Shown here piece after piece: positions 42,494-51,308 of a stretch of 64,000 nucleotides of DNA. Within the stretch, counting starts at the first letter, position 1; the number at the start of each line of letters is the position of its first letter. Made by a program: the position numbers and the translations under genes. Source of the stretch: [Empedobacter] haloabium (GTDB lineage Bacteria; Pseudomonadota; Gammaproteobacteria; Burkholderiales; Burkholderiaceae_D); assembly GCA_008011715.2 (NCBI GenBank), contig CP136508.1:5766001-5830000 (forward strand), given 5' to 3'. The notes under the pieces are model-generated. The model saw nothing but the letters and a program-made list of their open reading frames with translations, made no database searches and was not told the DNA's origin.

Positions 42494-43669
42494 CTATTGT
42501 TCGGCGGGGCTGCGGCCGAACAGTCGGTCGAACAGGCCCTTGGTTTCCGATACGCGACGCTCCGTCACCAGTTCGACCAGCTCGGCCAGGCTGCGCGCCA
42601 CCGGGCTGCTGCGCGACAGCTGCAGCACGGGAATGCCCTGGTTGACCGAATCGGTGGCCGACAGGTAGTCGTTCGGCACCGTGTGCACGACGTCCGCGCC
42701 CAGTGCGTGTTCCAGGTCCGCCAGGCGCAATTTGCCGCCCTTCTCGTAGCGGTTGACGATCAGGCGGGTGCGCTCGGCCGGATAGCCGAGCGAACGGAAG
42801 ATGTCGATCAGGCGGCGCCCGTCGCGGATGTCCGGCAGGGCCAGCTGCAGCACCGGATAGATGGTGTCGGCGCTGTCGAGCGCGCGCAGCGACAGCGCGT
42901 CGATCTGCCGCCCCACGTCCAGCACGACGAAGTCGTAGTGCTGGCGCGCCACCCGCAGGATGACGTCCATGTGCTCGGGCTTCATGTCGACCGACTGCGC
43001 CGGGTCGTCGGCCGCTGCCAGCACGCCGAAGCCGGGCGCCACGTGCACCAGGCACGATTCGAGGAAGGCACCGTCCATGCGGCCGATCTGGCCGCAGATG
43101 TCGGACAGCGTCATGCTCGGCTTCTGGTCAGAGACGTACAGGGTGGCGTCGCCGAACTGGCCATGCAGGTCGATCAGCAGCACCTTCTTCTCGGCCAGCG
43201 CGGCCAGCGCATAGCCGAAGTTCGTCGCCAGGAACGTGGCACCGCTGCCGCCCTTGCAGGCGATGAAGGCCAGTACCTTGCCGTCGCGCATGCGCGTCAC
43301 GCCCGCCTCGATCTCGATGCGGTCCATCGCCTCGTGGAAGGCGCGGTGCACCAGGGGCAGCTGCAGCACCTCGCGCATGCCGGCACGCATGGCGCGGATC
43401 AACAGCTCCTGCTGCGCTTCGCGCGTCAGCAGCATGAAGGTGGCGCCGGGATACTGGCGCGCCAGCCGGTCCACCAGCTCCCATTCGGCCGCGTCGACGT
43501 CCCCGGCGTCCAGGATCACCAAATCCGGGCCGTCGGCGACCGGGCGGTCCACCGCATCGCGCAGCCCCTGGCGCGACGCCACCAGTTGCACGGCCGGCAG
43601 CCGCGCCGAACCCTGCGCCGCCAGTTCCGCGTGCAGCAGGCTGTCCTTGCTGATCATCAGTGCTTTCAT
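42494..43669 (-). CDS. tadZ: Tad pilus localisation protein TadZ/CpaE
   Basis: 391 residues. An N-terminal receiver-like domain (VILDAGDVDAAEWELVDRLA) is followed by a ParA/MinD-like ATPase with a degenerate P-loop, CKGGSGATFLA, typical of TadZ. LLIDLHGQFGDATLYV follows. TadZ places the pilus machine at its cell site. Confidence 0.94.
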   Translation of the reverse strand: MKALMISKDSLLHAELAAQGSARLPAVQLVASRQGLRDAVDRPVADGPDLVILDAGDVDAAEWELVDRLARQYPGATFMLLTREAQQELLIRAMRAGMREVLQLPLVHRAFHEAMDRIEIEAGVTRMRDGKVLAFIACKGGSGATFLATNFGYALAALAEKKVLLIDLHGQFGDATLYVSDQKPSMTLSDICGQIGRMDGAFLESCLVHVAPGFGVLAAADDPAQSVDMKPEHMDVILRVARQHYDFVVLDVGRQIDALSLRALDSADTIYPVLQLALPDIRDGRRLIDIFRSLGYPAERTRLIVNRYEKGGKLRLADLEHALGADVVHTVPNDYLSATDSVNQGIPVLQLSRSSPVARSLAELVELVTERRVSETKGLFDRLFGRSPAEQ

Positions 43670-43693
43670 CGCATGGTCCTCATGTCCGTTGGA

Positions 43694-44266
43694 TCACAGG
43701 CAGGTCATGCCCGGCCGGAAGCCGAGCGATTCCGCTTTCACGACCGTGACGGCGGTCGGCACGGTCAGCTGCGCCATGCCGGGCCCGAAGCCCGTCAGGG
43801 TGCGGTACGGCAGCGGCGTGCAGCCGCTGCCGCCGCTGGCGCAGATACTGGCGCGCACGAAGCGGATGCAGGCGGCGCCGTTCGGGTTTTCCGTGCAGTT
43901 CACGACGTTTTGCAGCGGGCAGGCCGGCAGTGTCGCCAGCGGCACCAGCGCGCCGCTGGCGTCCATCGACAGGTATTCGATGCGCACGTTGTCGGTGGTC
44001 AGGTTCGACACGAGCGGCAGGGGGCCGGCGCCGGTACGGAACAGCGCGTGGCTGCGCAGCGCCGCCATCGCGGTGTCCGTCGAAAAATCGGTCAACGCGG
44101 CCGCCCGCGCGGCACGGCGGGTGATCTCCTGCGCCGTATTGAACACGTACATCAGGCGGGCGACCTCGATCGTGCTAAACGCCAGCAGCAGGAACACACC
44201 CAACACCAGGGCCAGTTCGATGACGACGGCGCCGCGCTGGCGGCAATGGCGGCGGTCAGGGCGCAT
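43694..44266 (-). CDS. TadE-like minor pilin
   Basis: 190 residues. A basic start with RQRGAVVIELALVLGVFLLLAF gives the TadE-type prepilin segment with Glu at +5 and a single membrane helix. The periplasmic part has cysteines in pairs (CPLQNVVNC, CIRFVRASIC). It overlaps the preceding tadE-like gene by 11 bases. TadE/TadF pseudopilins are cut by the prepilin peptidase. Confidence 0.88.
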   Translation of the reverse strand: MRPDRRHCRQRGAVVIELALVLGVFLLLAFSTIEVARLMYVFNTAQEITRRAARAAALTDFSTDTAMAALRSHALFRTGAGPLPLVSNLTTDNVRIEYLSMDASGALVPLATLPACPLQNVVNCTENPNGAACIRFVRASICASGGSGCTPLPYRTLTGFGPGMAQLTVPTAVTVVKAESLGFRPGMTCL

Positions 44267-44711
44267 AGCTCACCGTATAGTGGACCGCCATGTTGACGTT
44301 CGGTGTCGCCAGTTCGTACCAGCCAGGCGCACGCAGCGTGGACGAGAAATGCACCGCCGCGTCGACGGTCACGTCCTGCGGCAGCCAGGCGCCGCAGTTG
44401 ACGTTGTCGCAGCGGACCCCGGTCATGCCGGTCGCGGGCGGCATGTCGATTCCGGCATCGCGCGCGGCCTGGCGCACATAGGCGTCGGCATCGGCGTTCA
44501 GGCGTGCGCTGGCGCCGTACTGCACCATCGCCTCCTGCGGCAGCGCGGCGATGATCCGGCTGGCGCCGTAGACGGCCTTGTGCAGCGCGGTCGCATGCCA
44601 GGTCATGCGGCCCACGTACAGCATGCCCGGCAGCAGCAACAAGGCCGTCAAGCTCATCAGCAGGGCCGCTTCGACCGCCGCGACCCCGCGTTCCTTGCGG
44701 CGCGCATTCAT
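44256..44711 (-). CDS. TadE/TadF-like minor pilin
   Basis: 151 residues. The start KERGVAAVEAALLMSLTALLL is a TadE/F-type prepilin helix with Glu at the usual place. The body contains one cysteine pair (VRCDNVNCG). Its start overlaps the stop of the tadG-like gene by four bases (ATGA). Confidence 0.87.
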   Translation of the reverse strand: MNARRKERGVAAVEAALLMSLTALLLLPGMLYVGRMTWHATALHKAVYGASRIIAALPQEAMVQYGASARLNADADAYVRQAARDAGIDMPPATGMTGVRCDNVNCGAWLPQDVTVDAAVHFSSTLRAPGWYELATPNVNMAVHYTVSYAP

Positions 44712-46081
44712 CGGTACAGTCCTATCGCGGTGCCCAGCGCCGCCTCGCTGACGACACCCACGAATTCCGCCGGTATCTCGGTCGCGCTGGCCGGCGCGGT
44801 CAGCAGGAAGCGGCCGATGGCAAGCACGTTCGGCTCGGCGCCGCCGCTGGCGGGGCAGTTCAGCAGCGGCACATGCAGCAGCCGCCGGTTCGGGCGCCCC
44901 GGCTGCGTCGGTGCGGTGACATAGCCGGGCGTTACGTAGGGCGCGTCCAGCGGCATCGATACCGAGTTGGCCGGCGTGGACGGATACAAGCTGGCAAAAT
45001 TGCCGGCGCTCTGGCCGCGCGGCACGTTGTACGCCCAGCGCGTGCCGTAGTCCGCATCGGGCGTATTCACCGTCGCGGCGGTCCACGGCAGGTCGGCGAT
45101 GGTGCGGAGCTTGCCGCCGACCGTCGTGCGCTGGGCGTAGGCACGCACCGGGCGAGTGGTCATCCAGTTGGCATTCTCGCCGACGTACTCGCGCACATTG
45201 GTATCCGGTGGCGCGCTGGCGAGGTTGCAGACCGGGACCTGGCCGAAGCGGGAATTGAGCTGGCGCCAGAAGTCGAACGAGGCTGGCCTGCGCAGGTAGG
45301 GGAATCCGCTGCCGATGGCGGTGTACGCGAGCGTCCCGCTGCACATGAATGGCGCCACGGTATTGTCGTCGAACGAGACCGTGGCGCCGGCGTGCGAGCC
45401 GCTCGTGGGCGGATGTACCGGATCGAACAGGTAGTACAGCGGCGTGACGCCGTTCGGATTCAGGTCCAGCAGGTTGTAGCCGATGCCTGGGCGCAGGCCG
45501 TAGCGCACGGTCTCGGTAACGCCGGGGCTACCGGCATTGCTGCGCGTCGCCGAAGCGCTGGTGCTCAACGCGCAGATCGCCAGCGGCGCGACCCGCAGCG
45601 CGGTCGGTCCGGCCACCGCCACGGGCGCCACGTCCACCGCGATGCTTCCCCCGACCACGCCCATCAGCACCGGACGCATCACGTTCATCTGCTCGTCCAG
45701 GTCGGCCAGGTCGACGCGCACATAGCGCATATTGGCCGCGTCGCCCGCTGCCGCGCTGGCGCTGCGCCAGTCGGCGCCATCCGGGGTCGGGCCGAAGCGC
45801 AACGCGGCGCTGCGCCACTCCAGCGGCGTGGCGAGGTTGATGTTCAGCGAACGGGCGATCTGGCTGGCGCGCAGCACGGCCTGCGCGATGCCGGTGCTGG
45901 TTCCGTCCAGCTTGACGGCGGCCGCGATGGCGATGCTGTCGGCCGCGTTCTGCAACTGCGTCGTGCGCAGGTACAGCAGGCCAAGGTCGAGCGCCAGGCC
46001 CACGCAGCCGATCATCACGGGCAGCAGCAGCGCGTACATCAACGCGATGGCGCCGCGCTGGCGGTGGCTTGGCGTGTTCAT
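44708..46081 (-). CDS. tadG: TadG-like pilus assembly protein
   Basis: 457 residues. The N-terminal RQRGAIALMYALLLPVMIGCVGLALD is the TadG/Flp-assembly membrane segment, followed by a large periplasmic part (LRTTQLQNAADSIAIAAAVKL). Its middle region does not show an obvious von Willebrand domain. It is coupled to the small lipoprotein gene before it. Confidence 0.88.
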   Translation of the reverse strand: MNTPSHRQRGAIALMYALLLPVMIGCVGLALDLGLLYLRTTQLQNAADSIAIAAAVKLDGTSTGIAQAVLRASQIARSLNINLATPLEWRSAALRFGPTPDGADWRSASAAAGDAANMRYVRVDLADLDEQMNVMRPVLMGVVGGSIAVDVAPVAVAGPTALRVAPLAICALSTSASATRSNAGSPGVTETVRYGLRPGIGYNLLDLNPNGVTPLYYLFDPVHPPTSGSHAGATVSFDDNTVAPFMCSGTLAYTAIGSGFPYLRRPASFDFWRQLNSRFGQVPVCNLASAPPDTNVREYVGENANWMTTRPVRAYAQRTTVGGKLRTIADLPWTAATVNTPDADYGTRWAYNVPRGQSAGNFASLYPSTPANSVSMPLDAPYVTPGYVTAPTQPGRPNRRLLHVPLLNCPASGGAEPNVLAIGRFLLTAPASATEIPAEFVGVVSEAALGTAIGLYR

Positions 46082-46359
46082 TTGGTCCCGCTCACGCCGA
46101 TCGTGAACACGGCCGGCGCCGGCGGCTCGGCGAACGACTTGCGGTAGCGCTGCTGCGCCAGCGCTGCGCTGGCGCCGTCGATGCCGTCCACGGTCGTGCG
46201 CGCACGCGCGGCATCGGGATTCAATACCTGCTGCGCGAACGCGGCGCGGGTGGCGGCACCGAACCGCGCGTCCCACTGCGGGGTCGTCGGTATCGCCTGG
46301 CAGCCGGCGCAAGCCAGCAGGATGACCGTGAGCAGAGCGGTCGTCGGTTTGAACATCAT
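46078..46359 (-). CDS. Small Tad-locus lipoprotein
   Basis: 93 residues with a lipobox LLACAGC (Cys at about residue 20). The mature part contains WDARFGAATRAAFAQQVLNPDAA, a segment common to small lipoproteins next to tad secretins. It may help the secretin reach the outer membrane (pilotin-like). It lies seven bases after the secretin gene. Confidence 0.8.
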   Translation of the reverse strand: MMFKPTTALLTVILLACAGCQAIPTTPQWDARFGAATRAAFAQQVLNPDAARARTTVDGIDGASAALAQQRYRKSFAEPPAPAVFTIGVSGTK

Positions 46360-46366
46360 GCACTCC

Positions 46367-47839
46367 TCATTTCAGCTGGAAGCCGGAAGACTGGACGGGC
46401 GGCGCGGGTGGCGCCGGCGCTTCCATCCGGCCCAGCAGGTGCAGTTCGGCCCCACTGGCCGGCCGCACCGCGTCGGTCGGCAGCGCGTGGGGCGGCGGTG
46501 GCAGGGGCTTGACCAGGTGCGCTGTCACGACAAACAGCAGCTCGGTGCGGGCTCGCTGGAAGTCGGTGCTGCGAAACAGCGCCCCCAGGATCGGCAGCTC
46601 GCCCAGCATGGGCATCGCATTGATGTTGCTGGTCTGGTTATCGCGGATCAGGCCACCGATGGCGAAGCTCTGGCCGTCGTACAGTTGCACGGTGGTGGTG
46701 GCCCGGCGCGTCGTCAGCAGCGGCATGATGGCTTTGCCGCTCACGCTGCCGGTGCTGAGGCCGACGCCTTCCTGCGCCAGCTCCGACACCTCCGGCGCCA
46801 CCGCCAGGTTGATGCGCCCGCCGGCCAGCACCGTCGGCGTGAAGCGCAGCCCGACGCCGAATTCCTTCTCTTCCAGCGTGACCTTGTTGTTATCCTGCGC
46901 CACCGGGATGAAGATCGTGCCGCCGGCCAGGAAGCTGCCTTCCTGGCCGCTGACGGCCATGACGGTCGGCTCGGCCAGGATGCGCACCAGGCCATTCTGG
47001 TTCTCGGCATCGAGGCGGACATATTTGTCCAGCGCTTTGGCCAGGGCGAAGCTGCCGCGCGCGGTCGCGCTCAGGAAATTGGCCGCCACCCCACCGGCCC
47101 ACTCACCGCCCAACGGACGGAAGGCGGCGGCACCCTCGAGCTTGTCGAGCAGCGTCTTCGACACCTCGGCGATCTTCACTTCCAGCATGACCTGCTGTGG
47201 CGCGCTGATGCCCAGCAGGTTGACGACGCGCGTGCCACTGCTGGCGCCCGCCGCTTGCGCGTTGTCGGCGCCGGTCAGCGCCTTCGCGGGTGCGCGCACG
47301 AACGCCTGCGCCAGCTCCAGCACCTGGGTCAGCGTGGCACTGTTCTCCACCGTGCCGGACAACACCAGCGCATCGGCGGCGGCACTGACGCGGATATTCT
47401 TCTCTTCCGGCAGCAGGGCGGCCAGGGCAGCCTGCAGGCCGGCCGTGTCCATGCCGACCACGACGTCGATGACACTGCACGCGCCGCTGCGGCCCTGCAC
47501 GATCATGTTGGTGCTGCCCACTTCGGCGCCGACCAGGTACAAGGTCGCGGGCGCCACCAGCATCGCCTGCAGCACGGCGGGATTGCCGACGGCGCGGCTG
47601 ACGATGGGTTCGGGCAGGCGCATCAACGTGGATTTCCCCAGTTGCAGCGCCAGCTGGCCCGGCGCGGCCGGGGCGCCACTGCAGCGCGGACCGTCCGCCC
47701 GGGTGGCGCTGGCGCGCGCAGCGGCCGCCGCCCTGGCCGCGTCGGCGCCGGGCGGTGCCTGCTCCGGTGGCGCCGCCAGCACGTACTGGCAGGCGCAGGC
47801 AACCAATAAAACCAGGCGGCGGGTCGTCGAAGGCATCAT
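46367..47839 (-). CDS. rcpA: Tad pilus outer-membrane secretin RcpA/CpaC
   Basis: 490 residues. A signal peptide, a BON/N-domain (about 130-190; AALAALLPEEKNIRVSAAADALVLSGTV) and a C-terminal secretin domain (GLRFTPTVLAGGRINLAVAPEVSEL and LIRDNQTSNINAMPMLGELPILGALFRS) are clear. It forms the outer-membrane pore for the pilus. Confidence 0.95.
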   Translation of the reverse strand: MMPSTTRRLVLLVACACQYVLAAPPEQAPPGADAARAAAAARASATRADGPRCSGAPAAPGQLALQLGKSTLMRLPEPIVSRAVGNPAVLQAMLVAPATLYLVGAEVGSTNMIVQGRSGACSVIDVVVGMDTAGLQAALAALLPEEKNIRVSAAADALVLSGTVENSATLTQVLELAQAFVRAPAKALTGADNAQAAGASSGTRVVNLLGISAPQQVMLEVKIAEVSKTLLDKLEGAAAFRPLGGEWAGGVAANFLSATARGSFALAKALDKYVRLDAENQNGLVRILAEPTVMAVSGQEGSFLAGGTIFIPVAQDNNKVTLEEKEFGVGLRFTPTVLAGGRINLAVAPEVSELAQEGVGLSTGSVSGKAIMPLLTTRRATTTVQLYDGQSFAIGGLIRDNQTSNINAMPMLGELPILGALFRSTDFQRARTELLFVVTAHLVKPLPPPPHALPTDAVRPASGAELHLLGRMEAPAPPAPPVQSSGFQLK

Positions 47840-47846
47840 GGGCTCC

Positions 47847-48680
47847 TCACAGGCACTGGCGGCCGCTGTGCAGCCCGTCGATGGTGCCGATACAGTGGCG
47901 CGGCGGCTCGCTGTGCGCGACCTTGGGTACGGCGCGCTGCGCGACCGGCGCCCCGGCGCTGGCTACCGGCTGGGTCTTGGCAAGGCCCAGCAGGCTGCTC
48001 TTGGTGGCGCCGGCCGTGGTGCCCGGTTGCGGGTCGACCTGGTTGCGCAGCACCAGCGACAGGCTGCCCACGCTGCGCGCCAGGTCGAGCTTTTCGGCCT
48101 GGTCCGGCGCCACTTCCAGCGTGACGGCATTGACCACGCGCGGCTTGGTATCGTCCCGGCTGACCTCCTGGGCCACGGCCAGCACGAGGATGCGTTCCAG
48201 GACGATCTTTGAAATGGCCTCGTCGTTGTGCTGGGCGCCGCCGGCCTGGGTGCTGACGAGGATGTCGACGAAATTACCGGGCAGCGCGAAGCCGGCCACG
48301 CCGATGACGTCGTTGACCCGCACGGTGATCGCACGCTTGCCTTCTGTGATCAGCGCGGACAGGCCGCCCAGAGTGCCGGCCGGCGCCAGTTTCGCTTCGG
48401 TCAGCGGTTCGCCGCGCAGTACGCTGCTTTTCAGCACGCGGCCGCTCAGCGCCAGCGGATCGCGCAGTGCGCCGGTCGGCACGCTGTCGGCGGGCCAATC
48501 CGACAGTTTCACCATTTCGGGACCGATGCGCTGGCCCAGGCTGGCGTCGCCGGTGGCGACGACGATGCGGCTGCCGGAGGCCGGGGCCTGGCGCAGCAGC
48601 AGGCGCGATGCCATCGCCACGGCCCCCAGGCCGAGGACGATGGCGAGCGCCATCATCAGGTAGGCACGACGGTTCTTCAT
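47847..48680 (-). CDS. rcpC: Tad pilus assembly protein RcpC/CpaB
   Basis: 277 residues. One N-terminal helix, then a SAF domain (about 45-110; RIVVATGDASLGQRIGPEMVKLSDWP) and a C-terminal part with GNFVDILVSTQ. CpaB/RcpC links to the secretin in the periplasm. Its start overlaps the stop of the accessory ATPase gene by four bases. Confidence 0.93.
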   Translation of the reverse strand: MKNRRAYLMMALAIVLGLGAVAMASRLLLRQAPASGSRIVVATGDASLGQRIGPEMVKLSDWPADSVPTGALRDPLALSGRVLKSSVLRGEPLTEAKLAPAGTLGGLSALITEGKRAITVRVNDVIGVAGFALPGNFVDILVSTQAGGAQHNDEAISKIVLERILVLAVAQEVSRDDTKPRVVNAVTLEVAPDQAEKLDLARSVGSLSLVLRNQVDPQPGTTAGATKSSLLGLAKTQPVASAGAPVAQRAVPKVAHSEPPRHCIGTIDGLHSGRQCL

Positions 48681-50017
48681 GCCGCCCTCCCGCCGGCGTG
48701 CGCCGGGGCCAGGGCGAACATGCTGGACCAGGCCTGGTCGACGCTGGCCGGCGTGACGGCCGCCGGCTCACCCAGGAAGGCGGCGAACTCGCGGATACGC
48801 GCCAGGATCGCGTGCGGGAAGCCGGCCAGCAGCGGCTGGCCGCTGGCGCGATGCAGTTCGCCGACCAGGTACGTCAGCGCCGCCTCGTCAGGCGCCAGGC
48901 CCATGTGGTGGCACTGCTGGCGGAACAGCGCGCGATAGGCCGCTTCGCCGATCGGCCCCACGTGCACCTTGTAGCCGATGCGGCGCAGCGACGAGGGATC
49001 GAGCACGGCCTGCGGCGCCTGGTTGGTGATGAAGACCATGGTGGCATCGAACGGCACGGCGAACTTGTGGCCGCCGGCCAGCGCCAGCTGGTCGGCCCCC
49101 GTGTCGAGTGCCTGCGTGAAGCGCCCCAGCAGCTCGGCGGCCGGCAGGCGCTGGCGACCCAGGTCGTCGACGATGAACAGGCCGCCGGCCGCCTTGACGT
49201 GCGCCGGCGCGTGATAGCAGCCGCTGAACGGGTCGTGGCGCAGGTCGAGCATGTCGGCGCCCAGCTCGGCCCCCAGGTGCAGCGTGGGCCGGGCGCACTG
49301 GGCCCAGCGGGTATCGCTGCTGCGGCGGTCGGCGCTGGCGCGGGCCGGCAAGCTCGGCGGCTGGTGCACGGCAGCGTCGTGCACCAGCACGATCTCCTGC
49401 CCTACCACCACTGCGTACGGCACGGCCACGCTGCCCTGCAGCAGGCGGCCCAGGCGCCGCGCCAGTGTGCTCTTGCCGCTGCCGGGGGCGCCGTACAACA
49501 GCAGCGAGCGGTGCGCGTGCAGCGCGGCGCCCGCCAGCTGGTGCACGTGGGCCGGCATGCAATCGCCGGCGAATTCCGCGGCCACGTCGTCGGCACTGAC
49601 GGGCGCCAACAGGGCAGACTGGCGCTGCAGCATGGCCCGGTAGGCCGCCAAGGGCACCGGCGCCGCGCCGGCATAGGAACTGCGCTCCAGCCAGGCGGCG
49701 GCGCGCTGGCGGCCGGCCGACGTCAGCTGGTATTGCACGTCCAGGTCGGAGTCGCCGCGCCATGCCACCTCGGCCAGTTGCTCGGCCACCAGGAAGTCGA
49801 AGACTTCGCGCAGCACATTGATCGACAGGCGCAGCCGGGTCGTCAGCGTGGACAGCTGCGTCCGGCCGGAGCCGAACAGGGCCTTGGCCGCCAGCTCCAC
49901 CAGCAGTGCCATGTCCAGCCCCGTCTCGCGCACGGTTTTCGGTTGCGGTGGCAGCAGGGGCGCGTCATCGGCGCCGGGCAGTTCCGCCGCAACACTGGAA
50001 TAGGTCGAATGGTCCAT
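48677..50017 (-). CDS. Accessory AAA-type ATPase with N-terminal winged helix in the Tad operon
   Basis: 446 residues. An N-terminal winged-helix-like region (about 30-115; LVELAAKALFGSGRTQLSTLTTRL and later YQLTSAGRQRAAAWLER) precedes an AAA domain with Walker A GAPGSGKS (176-183), Walker B GGLFIVDD (278-285) and a sensor-like VFITNQAPQ. It is not TadA, and it has no membrane helix or signal. It sits second to third in the operon between tadV and rcpC, so it likely acts in pilus assembly or its control; the mechanism is unknown. GAGGAG precedes ATG 50017. Confidence 0.85.
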   Translation of the reverse strand: MDHSTYSSVAAELPGADDAPLLPPQPKTVRETGLDMALLVELAAKALFGSGRTQLSTLTTRLRLSINVLREVFDFLVAEQLAEVAWRGDSDLDVQYQLTSAGRQRAAAWLERSSYAGAAPVPLAAYRAMLQRQSALLAPVSADDVAAEFAGDCMPAHVHQLAGAALHAHRSLLLYGAPGSGKSTLARRLGRLLQGSVAVPYAVVVGQEIVLVHDAAVHQPPSLPARASADRRSSDTRWAQCARPTLHLGAELGADMLDLRHDPFSGCYHAPAHVKAAGGLFIVDDLGRQRLPAAELLGRFTQALDTGADQLALAGGHKFAVPFDATMVFITNQAPQAVLDPSSLRRIGYKVHVGPIGEAAYRALFRQQCHHMGLAPDEAALTYLVGELHRASGQPLLAGFPHAILARIREFAAFLGEPAAVTPASVDQAWSSMFALAPAHAGGRAA

Positions 50018-50087
50018 GCCGTTTCTCCTCGTGAGATGGCGATGATAGCGAGATGTTTCCGTGTAGATATTGACCAGCAGCAATGAG

Positions 50088-50618
50088 CTAGTAGTTCATG
50101 CGCCCCAGCGCGCACAGCGTGCCCAGCGCGATGGCCACGCCATAGGGAATGCCACCGGCGCTGGCCACGCGCGGCAGCGGCACGTGCTGTTGCGGCACGC
50201 CGCTCAGGGCCTGGATCAGCGGTGCCAGGATGGCCGCCAGGTTGCGCCCCAGGATGCGCCAGCGCCCGCTGTGCAGTACGATCAGCAAGCCCAGCACGCC
50301 GCCGATCAGGCAGGTCAGCAGGACAATCTGCAGGGCGAGCAGTGGGCCGGCGAACGCACCCACCATCGCCATCAGCTTGACGTCGCCGGCGGCCATGCCG
50401 CGCAGCGCGTACAGAGGAATGAACAGGAAGAAGCCGGTGGCGCAGCCGGCCAGCCACGTCGACAGCAAAGCGCTGCCGGCACCTGCGTACCAATGGAGCG
50501 CGGCGGCCAATGCCAGGCCGGACAGCACGAGCACGTTGGGGATGCGGCGAATGGCCAGGTCGGTGACGGCAGCCTGCATGACCAGCCACAGCAGGAGTAT
50601 CTGAAGTGCCGGATTCAT
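50088..50618 (-). CDS. tadV: Prepilin peptidase TadV/CpaA
   Basis: 176 residues of the A24A family with six hydrophobic helices. The two catalytic aspartates are in TDLAIRRIPN and in GDVKL (MAAGDVKLMAM). It removes the leader from Flp pilin and TadE-like pseudopilins. It follows the flp terminator. ATG 50618 gives a normal N-terminus. Confidence 0.92.
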   Translation of the reverse strand: MNPALQILLLWLVMQAAVTDLAIRRIPNVLVLSGLALAAALHWYAGAGSALLSTWLAGCATGFFLFIPLYALRGMAAGDVKLMAMVGAFAGPLLALQIVLLTCLIGGVLGLLIVLHSGRWRILGRNLAAILAPLIQALSGVPQQHVPLPRVASAGGIPYGVAIALGTLCALGRMNY

Positions 50619-50632
50619 GGATGCCTCGATGG

Positions 50633-50662
50633 AAAAAAGCCCGCCGGCGTGAGCGGCGGGCT
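50633..50662 (-). terminator. Terminator/attenuator after flp
   Basis: On the minus strand AGCCCGCCG and CGGCGGGCT arms (50654-50662 and 50638-50646) form a 9-bp GC stem followed by six T residues. It lies between flp and tadV in the same operon, so it should end most transcripts after the pilin gene and let some run on. Confidence 0.85.
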
Positions 50663-50670
50663 GGACTGCG

Positions 50671-50877
50671 TCAGCTACCGCTACCCGTACCGGTGCCGGC
50701 ACCTGCGGCCAACTGGGTGGCGATGCTGGTGAACGTGTTCTTGATCGCCGTGCCGACGCCGGTAAAGGCCACGCCGATGACGCCGGCAATCACAGCGGCG
50801 ATCAGGCCATACTCGATCGCGGTAATGCCTTCTTCATCCCGGGCGAAGTCCCGGGCTGCGACAATTAATGCTTTCAT
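50671..50877 (-). CDS. flp: Flp-type major pilin
   Basis: 68 residues. A short basic leader ends at EEGITAIEYGLIAAVIAGV, the Flp motif with cleavage before Ile/Thr-Ala and the conserved Glu-Tyr pair. The C-terminus is Gly/Thr/Ser-rich. It is the major subunit of Tad pili. A strong AGGAGGA ribosome binding site is present. First gene of the tad operon. Confidence 0.96.
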   Translation of the reverse strand: MKALIVAARDFARDEEGITAIEYGLIAAVIAGVIGVAFTGVGTAIKNTFTSIATQLAAGAGTGTGSGS

Positions 50878-51308
50878 GCTGTCCTCCTGTGGTGGTGGGT
50901 TTGCGCTGCGGTCTGGCGACATACGTCAGCCAGTAAGACCATCTTAGGCCGTATGCTCGAAAGCAATATTGACCGCCCACAACTTTTCCACAAGGAACTA
51001 TCATTAGTGAAGACGGAAATGTGACAGACAAGGCTGCTGGGCTATGTCACACTGCGTCAGCTCGTCCGGGAGAGGCCCATTGTGCGAATCTGTTGCTGGC
51101 CGGACGCTGAGAGGCGCTGCGCGTTGTGCACAAAGGGTAGAATCGTGGCGTTTTTCAAGAATTTTCGCAAAGGATAATTGCTGAGAAAGCAAAAAACATT
51201 TATGCTGATCAGCTGTCTTTTGGAAAGGCCTCGTGCTTTGCGTCACTGTGTGCCTTGATTTTTCGGAAACATAATGCGACGCGCGTCTTGATACTTCAGA
51301 GAACGAGC
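50878..51308. promoter_or_regulatory. Divergent intergenic region between flp and the diguanylate cyclase
   Basis: A 431-base gap that must contain the tad operon promoter and the cyclase promoter. A good candidate for the latter is at 51178-51206. A weak hairpin can be drawn in the flp leader (about 50919-50949). I see no clear sigma-70 or sigma-54 promoter for flp, nor any other gene here. Confidence 0.5.
51178..51206 (+). promoter_or_regulatory. Candidate promoter of the diguanylate cyclase gene
   Basis: TTGCTG, 17 bases, TATGCT, ending about 100 bases before the start codon. Spacing is ideal; the boxes each deviate by two bases from consensus. Confidence 0.45.

Noticed and set aside
50940-51000. 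A sigma-54 type promoter for flp (GG and GC elements in TGGGCGGTCAATATTGCT on the minus strand).
   Set aside because: The distance between the GG and GC elements is 11-12 bases rather than 10, so the site does not fit.
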